NCBI GenBank assembly: GCA_947383695.1
Contig: OX376642.1
Location: forward strand, 186,001-250,000
Origin: Actinomycetes bacterium
GTDB taxonomy: Bacteria > Actinomycetota > Actinomycetes > Nanopelagicales > Nanopelagicaceae
Direction of reading: 5' to 3'
DNA length: 64,000 nucleotides
The notes under the pieces: model-generated
What the model saw: only the letters and a program-made list of their open reading frames with translations
What the model was told of the DNA's origin: nothing
The model's database searches: none
Program-made: the position numbers and the translations under genes
Part shown: positions 28,973-36,796 of the stretch, piece by piece
Layout: each line of letters starts with the position of its first letter
Numbering within the stretch: position 1 is the first letter of the stretch

Positions 28973-29131
28973 ATGTCTAACGCATCATTCGTATCAGCAA
29001 ACGCTTTGCGTTCTGCTGTGATTCCTTCTGCTCATACAACCAATAAGCCTTCTACTTGGCATGCGACAAAGCCAGCGTTTTACGCAGCTTTTTATGCCGG
29101 ATACGAGGCCAATGGTGGTTCAATCGAATAA
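28973..29131 (+). CDS. 52-aa leader ORF upstream of whiB7
   Basis: A 52-codon ORF with an AAGGA Shine-Dalgarno 7 nt before the ATG, encoding a protein rich in Ala, Ser, Tyr and Phe (PAFYAAFYAGYEANGG near the end). It resembles no known domain. It sits between the putative whiB7 promoter and a strong terminator, the place of the regulatory uORF described for whiB7/wblC leaders. Translation probably senses ribosome function rather than making a working protein, though a small protein cannot be excluded. Its last codons belong to a short inverted repeat (29123-29129 with 29131-29137) spanning the stop codon. Confidence 0.65.
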   Translation: MSNASFVSANALRSAVIPSAHTTNKPSTWHATKPAFYAAFYAGYEANGGSIE

Positions 29132-29151
29132 TTCGATTTAGAACTGAAGCC

Positions 29152-29195
29152 AAGGGCCTCGAATCCACAAGGATTCGGAGCCCTTTTTGTTTTTC
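29152..29195 (+). terminator. Rho-independent terminator/attenuator ahead of whiB7
   Basis: AAGGGC and CGAATCC (29152-29166) pair with GGATTCG and GCCCTT (29171-29185) around an ACAA loop, with a two-base internal mismatch. A T-rich run TTTTTGTTTTT follows. It ends the leader 137 bp before the whiB7 ATG. ATTCGA (29131-29136), just after the uORF stop, is complementary to TCGAAT (29159-29164) in the terminator's 5' arm, offering a competing antiterminator. It therefore looks like a regulated attenuator. Confidence 0.8.
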
Positions 29196-29332
29196 CCGAT
29201 GTTTATTACTAAAAAATAAATACAAAGGAAGGCAAAGAAGAACAGACGGATATCTCCCGATAACCACTGAAAACCGAAAGAGATAGCGCGACCCAACGAC
29301 AGTTGGCCAACACAGAAAGAAGAGGTGAGAAC

Positions 29333-29731
29333 ATGAGCGTTCTCTTCAGCGAACTACTAGTACCAGGCTGGGCAGATGAGAAGATCGGTTTGGATGCCGT
29401 AACGGGCACCTACAGCGATGGCTCATCATTTAATTTGCCATGCCACACAGCAGATCCTGAGCTCTACTTCTCTGAAGATGAGATGCAGGTTGCAGAGGCG
29501 AAGTCGCTCTGCGGTGGATGTCCCGTGCGTGCACAGTGCTTAGAGGGTGCGTTATCGCGCCAAGAGCCAGCAGGTGTGTGGGGCGGCGAACTATTTGAGG
29601 ATGGTCGCATCATCGCAAAGAAGCGCAAAGCTGGACGACCTTCTTTGAAAGAGGTTGCTGCACGCAATGCAGAAGGTGAATTGATTGAACTCAATGTTTC
29701 TAAGGATGAGCGCGAGGAGAGCGCTGCTTAA
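29333..29731 (+). CDS. whiB7: WhiB7-like transcriptional regulator
   Basis: 132 residues. Four Fe-S cysteines, C37, C60, C63 and C69, are in the WhiB arrangement, followed by the GVWGG turn at 81-85 and an AT-hook-like basic motif RKAGRPSLK at about 98-106, the mark of the WhiB7 subclass. WhiB7 binds SigA on RNA polymerase and induces ribosome-antibiotic resistance genes. The ATG at 29333 is preferred over an upstream TTG because AGAGGTGAG lies just before it. Position after uvrD2 equals Rv3197A. The acidic C-terminal tail of about 25 residues extends beyond the mycobacterial protein. The stop overlaps convergent tadC by 4 bp. Confidence 0.85.
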   Translation: MSVLFSELLVPGWADEKIGLDAVTGTYSDGSSFNLPCHTADPELYFSEDEMQVAEAKSLCGGCPVRAQCLEGALSRQEPAGVWGGELFEDGRIIAKKRKAGRPSLKEVAARNAEGELIELNVSKDEREESAA

Positions 29732-30540
29732 GATGCAAAGAGATTCAAATTTGCAAGTGAAGGCCACAGTGCAAAGAGGATGGAGATCGGCAGGATAAGG
29801 AATACAACTGGAATCATCATTGATATTTCAGCCTTTCCCGCCGCTCCCATTACTCGATTTCTCTGATTACCACGGGCTTCAACTGCGTGACGAGAAAGCA
29901 CCTCTACAAGCGGTGCACCACGCAGAGTTGCAGTTACCAGCGCGTCAACAAATCTCCTAATCATTACTGATTTCACACGACGTCCCATTGCATCCAAGGA
30001 TTCATGGAGAGGTGCACCAGAACGCACGCCAGCAACAACTATTTGAAACTCCCTAGAGATTGCCCCGTCAGCGCTATTAGCAATACGAAGCATCGCGCTC
30101 ATCGGAGTTTCACCAGCAGCAATCGCAAGGGTTAACATCTCAACTACCGCAGGAAACTCCGCTTCAATCAACTCTCGACGCTTCTTAACATCTTGCGTTA
30201 GCTGACGATCTATCAGTAAGTAAATAGTTGCTGATGCGGTGGCTGAGCCAATCACAGCAAGAATGAATAATCCAGATAGTGCCAGCAAAAAAGCCAAAGT
30301 AATAGCGGCAGCACCTGCGCAGTATCCATACTGTCTAATTCGGAACTCTTCATAATCCTTGTCGCTGGCCTTACCTAACTCTTCTAGCCGAATTCGCAAT
30401 TGGGTTCTGTCATCACTGGCTCGAGCAGTCTTGCGAGAGATTCTTTTGGCCTCTGACAATGGATCAACCTGATCTCCGACAAGGATCAATATTGCTGCAG
30501 GGACAATGAGCAAGGCGGTAATTGCAAATGTCATGATCAT
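29728..30540 (-). CDS. tadC: TadC-like type II/IV secretion F-domain membrane protein
   Basis: 270 residues. One N-terminal helix is followed by a cytosolic segment, paired helices near residues 75-110, and the GspF/T2SF domain (EFPAVVEMLTLAIAAGETPMSAML and RGAPLVEVLSRHAVEARGNQR). A final helix ILPISILFALWPSL follows. It is an inner-membrane platform of the Flp/Tad pilus. It overlaps tadB by 4 bp (ATGA). No pilin, TadE or prepilin peptidase gene follows. Confidence 0.82.
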   Translation of the reverse strand: MIMTFAITALLIVPAAILILVGDQVDPLSEAKRISRKTARASDDRTQLRIRLEELGKASDKDYEEFRIRQYGYCAGAAAITLAFLLALSGLFILAVIGSATASATIYLLIDRQLTQDVKKRRELIEAEFPAVVEMLTLAIAAGETPMSAMLRIANSADGAISREFQIVVAGVRSGAPLHESLDAMGRRVKSVMIRRFVDALVTATLRGAPLVEVLSRHAVEARGNQRNRVMGAAGKAEISMMIPVVFLILPISILFALWPSLANLNLFAS

Positions 30541-31283
30541 GGCAAATTCCCCCGAACTGAATGAATTGAATCATTGCCATTTATGAAAACTCGTGGGGTC
30601 TGCGGCAAACGTCCAAGTCGATTCATCCAGATATATGCGATCGCTGTCATGAACAATCCAGCAATTAAGATCATCGCACCGGTCGGAGTTGAGTATGCAA
30701 TCGCGGTACTTGGTTGTGTTGAGAGAAGAAGTAGGAGAATCCAGGGAGCAGCTGCTGAAATGTGCGCGGAGTTTTTAATCCATCCATGCTTCACATCAAT
30801 CTCACGACGAAGTGCTAAATCCTGGCGCAGAAAATCGCCAAGGGTGCGCAGAATCTGTAAAAGCTCACTTCCGCCCAAAGACTTAGCAATTAATAGCGCC
30901 TCGAAGATTTGATCACTTCCATGGTGGGCAAAGCTGGCCTTTAACTCTTCGATCGCTTCTGTTAAATCACCGCTGCTAAACAATGTTGCCTTAAACCGAA
31001 CAAATGCGGGTCTTAACACTTCGGGTCCTCGTGTTGCTAGCCCCGCAAGGGATTCCGATAAAGACAACCCTGATTGAATTCCTGACATTAAGTGATCAAT
31101 TACTTCAGGCCAGGCGGCAACGAGCGCTGCTTCATTCAGGGATGATTTAGCTTTCACCGTTACAAATGAAATCCCTGCTGCCAAAGTTCCAAAGGCGGCT
31201 GCAATTATTAAAGAACGGGTCATGAGCAGGACCACAGCGGTAGCCACTAGTGCTGAAACAGTTATGCGAATCGACAGTTTCAC
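30537..31283 (-). CDS. tadB: TadB-like secretion platform protein
   Basis: 248 residues with two N-terminal helices, a T2SF domain (WPEVIDHLMSGIQSGLSLSESL, SLGGSELLQILRTLGDFL) and two C-terminal helices. It begins with GTG overlapping the tadA stop (GTGA). With TadC it should form the membrane platform that the TadA ATPase drives. Confidence 0.82.
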   Translation of the reverse strand: MKLSIRITVSALVATAVVLLMTRSLIIAAAFGTLAAGISFVTVKAKSSLNEAALVAAWPEVIDHLMSGIQSGLSLSESLAGLATRGPEVLRPAFVRFKATLFSSGDLTEAIEELKASFAHHGSDQIFEALLIAKSLGGSELLQILRTLGDFLRQDLALRREIDVKHGWIKNSAHISAAAPWILLLLLSTQPSTAIAYSTPTGAMILIAGLFMTAIAYIWMNRLGRLPQTPRVFINGNDSIHSVRGNLP

Positions 31284-32320
31284 TTATGCCACCATGAACC
31301 CAAAGGCGCACCAATGTTTGCGAATCTTTCAGGATGCGGCAAGGCTCCAACGCCACGGCTGTATTGAGCACCATCCCACTTCCACAGCATTTCGATTTCT
31401 GCCCGATCATTTTCATAGCGGCCAGTAACCGCTGCAACCTCATTAATTCGGCGAATTCCTGTTGAATCCAAGGTTGAATGAACTATCAAATCGATAGCAG
31501 AGGCAACTGTTGGGGCGATGAATTTATGTGAAATATTCTCACCAGCGAGCAAAGGCAGTGTTTGTAACTTAACAATCGCATCTCGTGGTGAATTAGCGTG
31601 AAGCGTGCCCATTCCCGGCAACCCTGAATTTAATGCGATCAAAAGATCTAACGCTTCAGCCTCACGTACCTCTCCAACGATAATTCTGGAAGGTCGCATA
31701 CGAAGGGATTCCTTGATTAATCTGCGAAGTGGAATCGCACCTTCTCCTTGTAAGTTGGCACTTCTCGTTTGCATCTGGACTACATCTGGAAGTTGTGGAG
31801 TAAGTTCAAAGACCTCTTCAATGGTGATCACTCTTTCACTACGAGGCACAGCTCCAGCTAAGGCGTTAAGAACAGTTGTTTTTCCAGCCTGGGTACCGCC
31901 ACACACCAATATGTTGAGCCCTGCTTGCACGCTGTGAACGAGCGCGGTTCCTATTTCTTGGCTCATGACAGAACGATTGACTAAGTCATTAACGGATAAG
32001 CTTTTTAGCAAGTGTTTACGAATATTGACCGCCCAATGTGCCGCGGTGATTTCAGGAATTGCAACATGCAAGCGGCTGCCATCCGGTAAACGTGCATCCA
32101 CAAATGGATTGGATAAATCCAGCCTTCTTCCGCTCCACATCAAGGAGCGTTCCACAATATTGCGAACCTCTTCTTGAGTCAGCAAGAGGTTTGTTAACTC
32201 GCTGCGTCCATTACGTGCGATGAAAACTCTTTCAGGTGAGTTAATCCAAATCTCTTCAACAGTTGCATCATTCATAAATGGGGCGATCGGGCCAAAGGTC
32301 ACATTTACATCTAGTTCCAT
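31280..32320 (-). CDS. tadA: TadA/CpaF-type secretion ATPase
   Basis: 346 residues from ATG 32320. Features are FVDARLPDGSRLHVAIP, Walker A GGTQAGKTT at 141-149, an Asp-box-like ITIEEVFEL with EE where CpaF has ED, and MRPSRIIVGEVREAEA as the Walker B region. It powers assembly of a Flp/Tad pilus. The frame extends to a TTG at 32341. ATG 32320 is preferred because TACCTT (minus; plus AAGGTA 32327-32332) lies exactly 6 nt upstream. CpaF proteins usually have a longer N-terminal domain (about 400-480 residues), so this is a short form. Confidence 0.85.
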   Translation of the reverse strand: MELDVNVTFGPIAPFMNDATVEEIWINSPERVFIARNGRSELTNLLLTQEEVRNIVERSLMWSGRRLDLSNPFVDARLPDGSRLHVAIPEITAAHWAVNIRKHLLKSLSVNDLVNRSVMSQEIGTALVHSVQAGLNILVCGGTQAGKTTVLNALAGAVPRSERVITIEEVFELTPQLPDVVQMQTRSANLQGEGAIPLRRLIKESLRMRPSRIIVGEVREAEALDLLIALNSGLPGMGTLHANSPRDAIVKLQTLPLLAGENISHKFIAPTVASAIDLIVHSTLDSTGIRRINEVAAVTGRYENDRAEIEMLWKWDGAQYSRGVGALPHPERFANIGAPLGSWWHK

Positions 32321-32374
32321 GCGGGAAAGGTAGATTGGCAACTGACAAAAACAATTGCCCTGTGGATAGAACCC

Positions 32375-32809
32375 TTATCGAGAGATTAACTCAGCTCGAT
32401 CAAGCCTGCTTAGCAGGTGCAAAGAATCCTCATTCTCTTCGCCATACACCTGTGAAACCTTAATCTGTAATGAGTGATCAACTGTCAGTGATGTTGAATG
32501 CAGAAGCCGTTGAACAAACTTCTCGGCGTTGCTGTGGCCATCTCGAAGGATTATGACAACCTCGTTGACACCTAATCGACCAACGCACTCTTCCTTACGA
32601 GTTAATTGAGTGAGCTCATAGGAGAAGTGCAAGATGTCATGTGCTCGTACCTGATCTGTTTCAGGGTTATCAAAAAGAATTTTTACTAATGCAACGGGTT
32701 TATGGGTTCGTGCCGCTAAAGAGAGTTCACGTCGCAACTGCTCGTAGAAATATGAAGGTGAGGCCAAATGAGTTTGAGAGTCATGAATACCATCGTGCGA
32801 AAAGAGCAT
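32375..32809 (-). CDS. degenerate GGDEF-domain protein
   Basis: 144 residues with the fold pattern of a diguanylate cyclase domain: a starting DSQTHL, FYEQLRRELSLAARTHKPVALVKI, and then VGRLGVNEVVIIL, where the signature GGDEF reads GVNEV at 80-84. The second Gly, the Asp and the Phe are lost, so catalysis is unlikely. The domain is also shortened. It may bind nucleotide or act as a partner in pilus regulation, since it lies directly upstream of tadA on the same strand. The family call rests on the flanking pattern. AAGAAGG precedes the ATG. Confidence 0.6.
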   Translation of the reverse strand: MLFSHDGIHDSQTHLASPSYFYEQLRRELSLAARTHKPVALVKILFDNPETDQVRAHDILHFSYELTQLTRKEECVGRLGVNEVVIILRDGHSNAEKFVQRLLHSTSLTVDHSLQIKVSQVYGEENEDSLHLLSRLDRAELISR

Positions 32810-32839
32810 TGTGACCTTCTTTGAGTTAATCTTGTCTCT

Positions 32840-33217
32840 ATGAATCAGGATCCTGCCAAAGCGGCTAAAGCTCGTGCACTAGTGGCATCCCTACTCTTTA
32901 TTGAGACCGGGGTAATAGTCGTGTTAGCTCTCTGGTTAATCGGATTAACTTTTGCATCTGATTCCTTTGAGTTTCTGCCATTTCTAGGGGTGCTTCTATT
33001 TGCACTTCTTGGGGCAGGTGGCCTTGCAGCATCTGCAATTGGCTATCGCCGCGGCAAGTATTACGGTAGATCTCCTGCGGTTTTAGCTAACTTAATTGCG
33101 CTAGGTGTTGTCTCATATCAAGTAGAAGCACATTTGTGGTGGGTTGCTGGACCACTAGCAGCGTTAGCGGGTGCAACTCTAATCGCTGCACTGCGTGCTA
33201 TTCCGACCGATATTTAA
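32840..33217 (+). CDS. small integral membrane protein, 4 TM
   Basis: 125 residues with four strongly hydrophobic helices and a basic loop RRGKYYGRSPAVLANL between TM2 and TM3. It resembles uncharacterised actinobacterial membrane proteins, but no domain name can be given. Its ATG is 7 nt after a TAATCT box (32827-32832), so it is probably leaderless. It is divergent from the degenerate GGDEF gene by 30 bp and convergent with the ROK gene. Confidence 0.7.
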   Translation: MNQDPAKAAKARALVASLLFIETGVIVVLALWLIGLTFASDSFEFLPFLGVLLFALLGAGGLAASAIGYRRGKYYGRSPAVLANLIALGVVSYQVEAHLWWVAGPLAALAGATLIAALRAIPTDI

Positions 33218-33253
33218 TTAATTGTTGTAGCGAGAAAAAGTAATTATTTAGAT

Positions 33254-34525
33254 TTATTCATGAATAGAGCTTTGATTTGGACGGCCAACTGCAACCCACT
33301 TACGAAGATTTCTAGATGAAAACAACTCAGCAATTACCATTTCGACTGCACCAACAAGTCCAGAGTCAATCGGAAAATCAGTAATTCGAATCTGCAAATC
33401 CCTTGTTGCAAGTGGAAGTGAGCGACTCAGTACCGTCTCCCGAATCGAGGCGAGTAACTTATCTCCGGCAGCCGAAACGCTGCCTCCAAGGACAATTAGT
33501 GATGGATTATGAAAGTTAACAAGAGTTGCAAGAACACTTCCTAAGTCGGCACCTACCTTTACAACTCTCTCAACGCACCATCTATCACCATTATTTGAAC
33601 CTTCAATAACATCTTGTACTTCAAGGCGACGCTTCGCTTTTTTTCGAATTCCCAGGTGAGCACTTTGATTATTACTTGAAGCGACTTCAGCATCTCGAAT
33701 CAAAGCTAATCCACCTGATACGGCTTCTAAACAACCCAAATTTCCACATCGACATTGCACCTTGTCGTTGGAAGGAAGAGCGATATGACCTATATCCCCA
33801 GCACACCCTTGGGCGCCTCGATGCAGTTGGCCGTGAGTCAAGATTCCCGCTCCAATACCGCTACCGATCTTTACAAAGATAAGTTCATTTGTAATTGGAT
33901 CATTACGTAGAGCATGCTCACCTAGTGCCATCAAATTAACGTCGTTATCAACCCAAACAGGCACCTTATATTTTGTTGAAAAACGCTCGCGCAATGGGAA
34001 TTTGTCCCACCCGGGCATGATCGGTGGCGAGACTGGTAATCCAGTAGCAAATTCAACGGGACCAGGGACTCCAATACCGACCCCCCATAAATTCTTGATT
34101 TTTAGCCTATCCACTAGATCATCAAATGAACTTTCTACGAGAGCCAAGACCACATCGGGCCCATTGGAAATCTCGACACCTGTAAATGTAGTTCCCAGTA
34201 AATTCCCATTCAGATCAGAAGCCGCGACATTAAATCCGGTCGCCCCTAATTCGGCGACAAGAATTGTTCCCGCGCTGGAGTTGAAGTCAATGAGTCTTGG
34301 AGCTCTACCTCCAGTGGATTGACCTACTTCACCACTTTGAAGGAGATTTAACTCAAGTGCCACGTCGATGTACTTTGTTGCCAATGTTCGCGAAAGGCCG
34401 GTTGAAGTGGCTATCTCAGGGCGCGTCACAGATCGAGATTTACGCACAAAAGTGATTACTTCCGCCAAGCACTGAGCGGCATCAGCATCAAGATCGAAGG
34501 TCGTTGAGGTAACTTGACGTGCCAT
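33254..34525 (-). CDS. ROK family transcriptional regulator of the sugar operon
   Basis: 423 residues from ATG 34525. The N-terminal winged helix (SVTRPEIATSTGLSRTLATKYI, GQSTGGRAPR) precedes a ROK sugar-kinase-like domain with GVGIGVPGPV, VWVDNDVNLMALGEHAL, GSGIGAGI and the zinc motif CRCGNLGCLEA. It is most likely a repressor of the divergently encoded sugar operon, relieved by a pathway sugar. A TTG at 34576 is possible, but ATG 34525 has AGAGGTGG directly upstream. It lies 166 bp from the operon's first gene. Confidence 0.87.
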   Translation of the reverse strand: MARQVTSTTFDLDADAAQCLAEVITFVRKSRSVTRPEIATSTGLSRTLATKYIDVALELNLLQSGEVGQSTGGRAPRLIDFNSSAGTILVAELGATGFNVAASDLNGNLLGTTFTGVEISNGPDVVLALVESSFDDLVDRLKIKNLWGVGIGVPGPVEFATGLPVSPPIMPGWDKFPLRERFSTKYKVPVWVDNDVNLMALGEHALRNDPITNELIFVKIGSGIGAGILTHGQLHRGAQGCAGDIGHIALPSNDKVQCRCGNLGCLEAVSGGLALIRDAEVASSNNQSAHLGIRKKAKRRLEVQDVIEGSNNGDRWCVERVVKVGADLGSVLATLVNFHNPSLIVLGGSVSAAGDKLLASIRETVLSRSLPLATRDLQIRITDFPIDSGLVGAVEMVIAELFSSRNLRKWVAVGRPNQSSIHE

Positions 34526-34636
34526 AACCCCCCCACCTCTGCTGCGTTCGGAAAACAGTATCACCGGAGCGCTCAATCTTAAGTTAGGGAGTTTATAACA
34601 TTTGCATAAATTTTTACAACTTTGTCCAAAAAAGCA

Positions 34637-34664
34637 TTGACTTATGTTTTTTTAGGCATAAGTT
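34637..34664 (+). promoter_or_regulatory. sugar-operon promoter with overlapping inverted-repeat operator
   Basis: A -35 TTGACT (34637-34642) and -10 TAAGTT (34659-34664) are separated by 16 bp. A perfect 7-bp inverted repeat, ACTTATG (34640-34646) and CATAAGT (34657-34663), 10 bp apart, sits on top of both. Repressor binding would block RNA polymerase. The natural candidate is the adjacent ROK protein. A further CATAA occurs upstream near 34604 in the AT-rich region facing the ROK gene. Confidence 0.6.
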
Positions 34665-34691
34665 TGGCTCACGTTCACAGGAGGTACGAAT

Positions 34692-35510
34692 ATGAAACTT
34701 GGCTACCAAACGATTACTTGGGGTGGAGTTGTAGGTCAGGCACAAGGAGTGACAAGTATTAAGGATCTCTTTTACCAGACTTATGGATCCACCGCTAAAG
34801 CTTGTGAGGATATCGCGGCTGCAGGTTATTCGGGCATCGAAATCTTTGATGGCAATTTAGCGGAATATGCGAATGATCCGGACTCATTCAAGAGTCTTCT
34901 ATCAAAGCATAAACTCGAATTAGTCAGTGTTTACACAGGTGCCAATTTCATTTACAACGACATCCTTGTAGATGAATTCCATAAGATAAAGCAGGCAATT
35001 GCATTTGCTAAATCTATGGGTGCAATCAACTTAATTGTTGGTGGAGGTGCAAAACGTTCAACAGGCACTACGGAAGAAGATTTCCAGATGTTGGCAAAGG
35101 GTCTTGATCAAGTTACAGATCTTGCAGCAGCTGCAGGATTAACGGCTTGCTATCACCCGCACTTAACAACAATTGTTGAAACCACTACCGAACTGGACAA
35201 AATCATGAGTCTCTCAAAGATTCATTTCTGTCCAGACACCGCTCACTTAACTGCGGGCGGCGTAGACGCTGCAGCAGCAATCCGCAAGTATGGAAGACGT
35301 GTACGCCACGTTCATCTTAAGGATTACACCGCAAATCCATTTGCCTTCTTGCCACTTGGCAAAGGCGATATTGATTTTGCAGATATCTTCTCCGCACTTA
35401 AGGAAGTAAATTACGACGGTTGGCTTGTTGTAGAACTTGATGGGTATAACGGTGATCCTAAAGATGCCGCGAATATCAGTATGAAGTTCATTAAAGAAAA
35501 CCTAAAGTAA
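34692..35510 (+). CDS. sugar phosphate isomerase/epimerase (TIM barrel), first copy
   Basis: 272 residues of the xylose-isomerase-like TIM barrel family. Features are YQTITWGG at the start, GYSGIEIFDG, ACYHPHLTT, FCPDTAHLTAGG with Asp/His metal ligands, VRHVHLKDY and a terminal VVELDGYNGDP with the metal Glu. Relatives include inosose dehydratase (IolE) and 3-keto-sugar acting enzymes. It is the first gene of the operon and has an ideal AGGAGGT Shine-Dalgarno. Beside two Gfo/Idh/MocA dehydrogenases, action on a 3-keto-sugar is more likely than on a phosphosugar; this is inference. Confidence 0.82.
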   Translation: MKLGYQTITWGGVVGQAQGVTSIKDLFYQTYGSTAKACEDIAAAGYSGIEIFDGNLAEYANDPDSFKSLLSKHKLELVSVYTGANFIYNDILVDEFHKIKQAIAFAKSMGAINLIVGGGAKRSTGTTEEDFQMLAKGLDQVTDLAAAAGLTACYHPHLTTIVETTTELDKIMSLSKIHFCPDTAHLTAGGVDAAAAIRKYGRRVRHVHLKDYTANPFAFLPLGKGDIDFADIFSALKEVNYDGWLVVELDGYNGDPKDAANISMKFIKENLK

Positions 35511-35559
35511 GTTTCACTAAAACTCTCACAGCTCTTAACAAAAATTCCAAGGAGGAATT

Positions 35560-36702
35560 ATGAAAGCTAGCATCAAGTCAAAGGTTGTGTTGGCAGGTTT
35601 AACTGCAGCACTTCTCGGAGCATCAACATTATCGGCAGTAGGAGCAGAATCAGCTGCTTCTATTGCACAAAAGGGCTTAGCAGAACTTGCTAAGGGTGTT
35701 TACTCAACTGGACCTAACGGCGAGAAGGCAGCTGCTGCAAGTTCACTTAAATTCACAGCGGCTGAACTCAAGAAACTAAAGGGAATGAATGCGACAGCAG
35801 CAATCTCGTTCCATTTAACTTCTGACTGGACATCTGGCCAGCAAGCAGGTCTTACAAAGCGTTTTGGTGAACTTGGAATCAAAATTGTTGGCGTAACACA
35901 AGCAGACTTTAAGGCAGATGTACAAGTTTCACAGATTCAAACACTAATGGCCAAGAAGCCAAATATTTTGGTTTCAATTCCAGTAGATGGCCAAGCAACT
36001 GCAGGAGCATATAAGGCTGCTGCTGCAGCTGGTGCAAAAATTGTTTTCATGGATAACACAGCAGCTGGATTGACAGTTGGCAAAGACTATGTGTCAGTAG
36101 TTTCTGCGGATAACTATGCAAACGGAGCTGCATCTGCATATCTTTTGGGTCGTGAACTAAATGGCAAAGGAACCATCGCACTTATTTACCACGCTGCAGA
36201 TTTCTGGGTAACAAAGCAACGATGGAATGGGTTCAAAGAAACTATCACTAAGAAATTCCCTGGTATCAAAATTGTTGATGAACAAGGAATCTCTGGACCA
36301 GACTTTGCAGGGGATGCACAGAAGGCTGCAACAGCAATTCTTACTAAGAATCCAAAGATCAGTGCAATTTGGGCTGTTTGGGATACTCCAGCTGAAGGTG
36401 TTCTAGCCGCACTTCGCGATGCAGGAAACACAACAACAAAGATTGCAACACAGGATCTTGGAGCAAACGTTGCGATCAATCTTGCAAAGAAGGGGCCAGT
36501 TATCGGTCTTGGAGCACAGCGTCCATTCGATGCTGGTGTAACTGAGGCGAACCTTGCCGCATACGCACTTCTAGGCAAGAAGGCACCTGCGTACATTGCA
36601 ATGCCTGCGCTAGCAGTTGACCACGCTGGAGTGTTGAAGGCTTGGCAGACTGTTTATAGCGCTACAGCACCAGCTGATCTAAAGGCTTCTTTCAAGAAGT
36701 AA
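35560..36702 (+). CDS. sugar ABC transporter substrate-binding protein (RbsB type)
   Basis: 380 residues. The signal peptide has basic KASIKSK, hydrophobic VVLAGLTAALLGASTL and a likely cleavage after VGA near residue 30. No lipobox Cys is present, so it is secreted or anchored by an uncleaved helix. Peripla_BP_4 domain features are VSIPVDGQATAGAYKAA, IVFMDN, the hinge-region WAVWDTPAEGVLAALRDAG and TQDLGANVAI. It captures the sugar for the importer encoded downstream. AAGGAGG precedes the ATG. A 12-bp GC-rich hairpin follows the stop. Confidence 0.88.
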   Translation: MKASIKSKVVLAGLTAALLGASTLSAVGAESAASIAQKGLAELAKGVYSTGPNGEKAAAASSLKFTAAELKKLKGMNATAAISFHLTSDWTSGQQAGLTKRFGELGIKIVGVTQADFKADVQVSQIQTLMAKKPNILVSIPVDGQATAGAYKAAAAAGAKIVFMDNTAAGLTVGKDYVSVVSADNYANGAASAYLLGRELNGKGTIALIYHAADFWVTKQRWNGFKETITKKFPGIKIVDEQGISGPDFAGDAQKAATAILTKNPKISAIWAVWDTPAEGVLAALRDAGNTTTKIATQDLGANVAINLAKKGPVIGLGAQRPFDAGVTEANLAAYALLGKKAPAYIAMPALAVDHAGVLKAWQTVYSATAPADLKASFKK

Positions 36703-36737
36703 TTGAATAACGTCCCTAAGGGGGGCACATTAGGAAA

Positions 36738-36769
36738 TGCCACCTCGGGTTTAAAAGCCCGAGGTGGCA
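36738..36769 (+). terminator. intra-operon GC-rich stem-loop after the binding-protein gene
   Basis: TGCCACCTCGGG (36738-36749) pairs perfectly with CCCGAGGTGGCA (36758-36769) around an 8-nt AT-rich loop. No U-run follows. Its position between a binding-protein gene and the rest of its transport operon is typical of partial terminators or 3'-stabilising hairpins that raise the level of the binding protein. Confidence 0.65.
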
Positions 36770-36796
36770 CCAAAACTTAAATTTAAGGAAGCGAAA

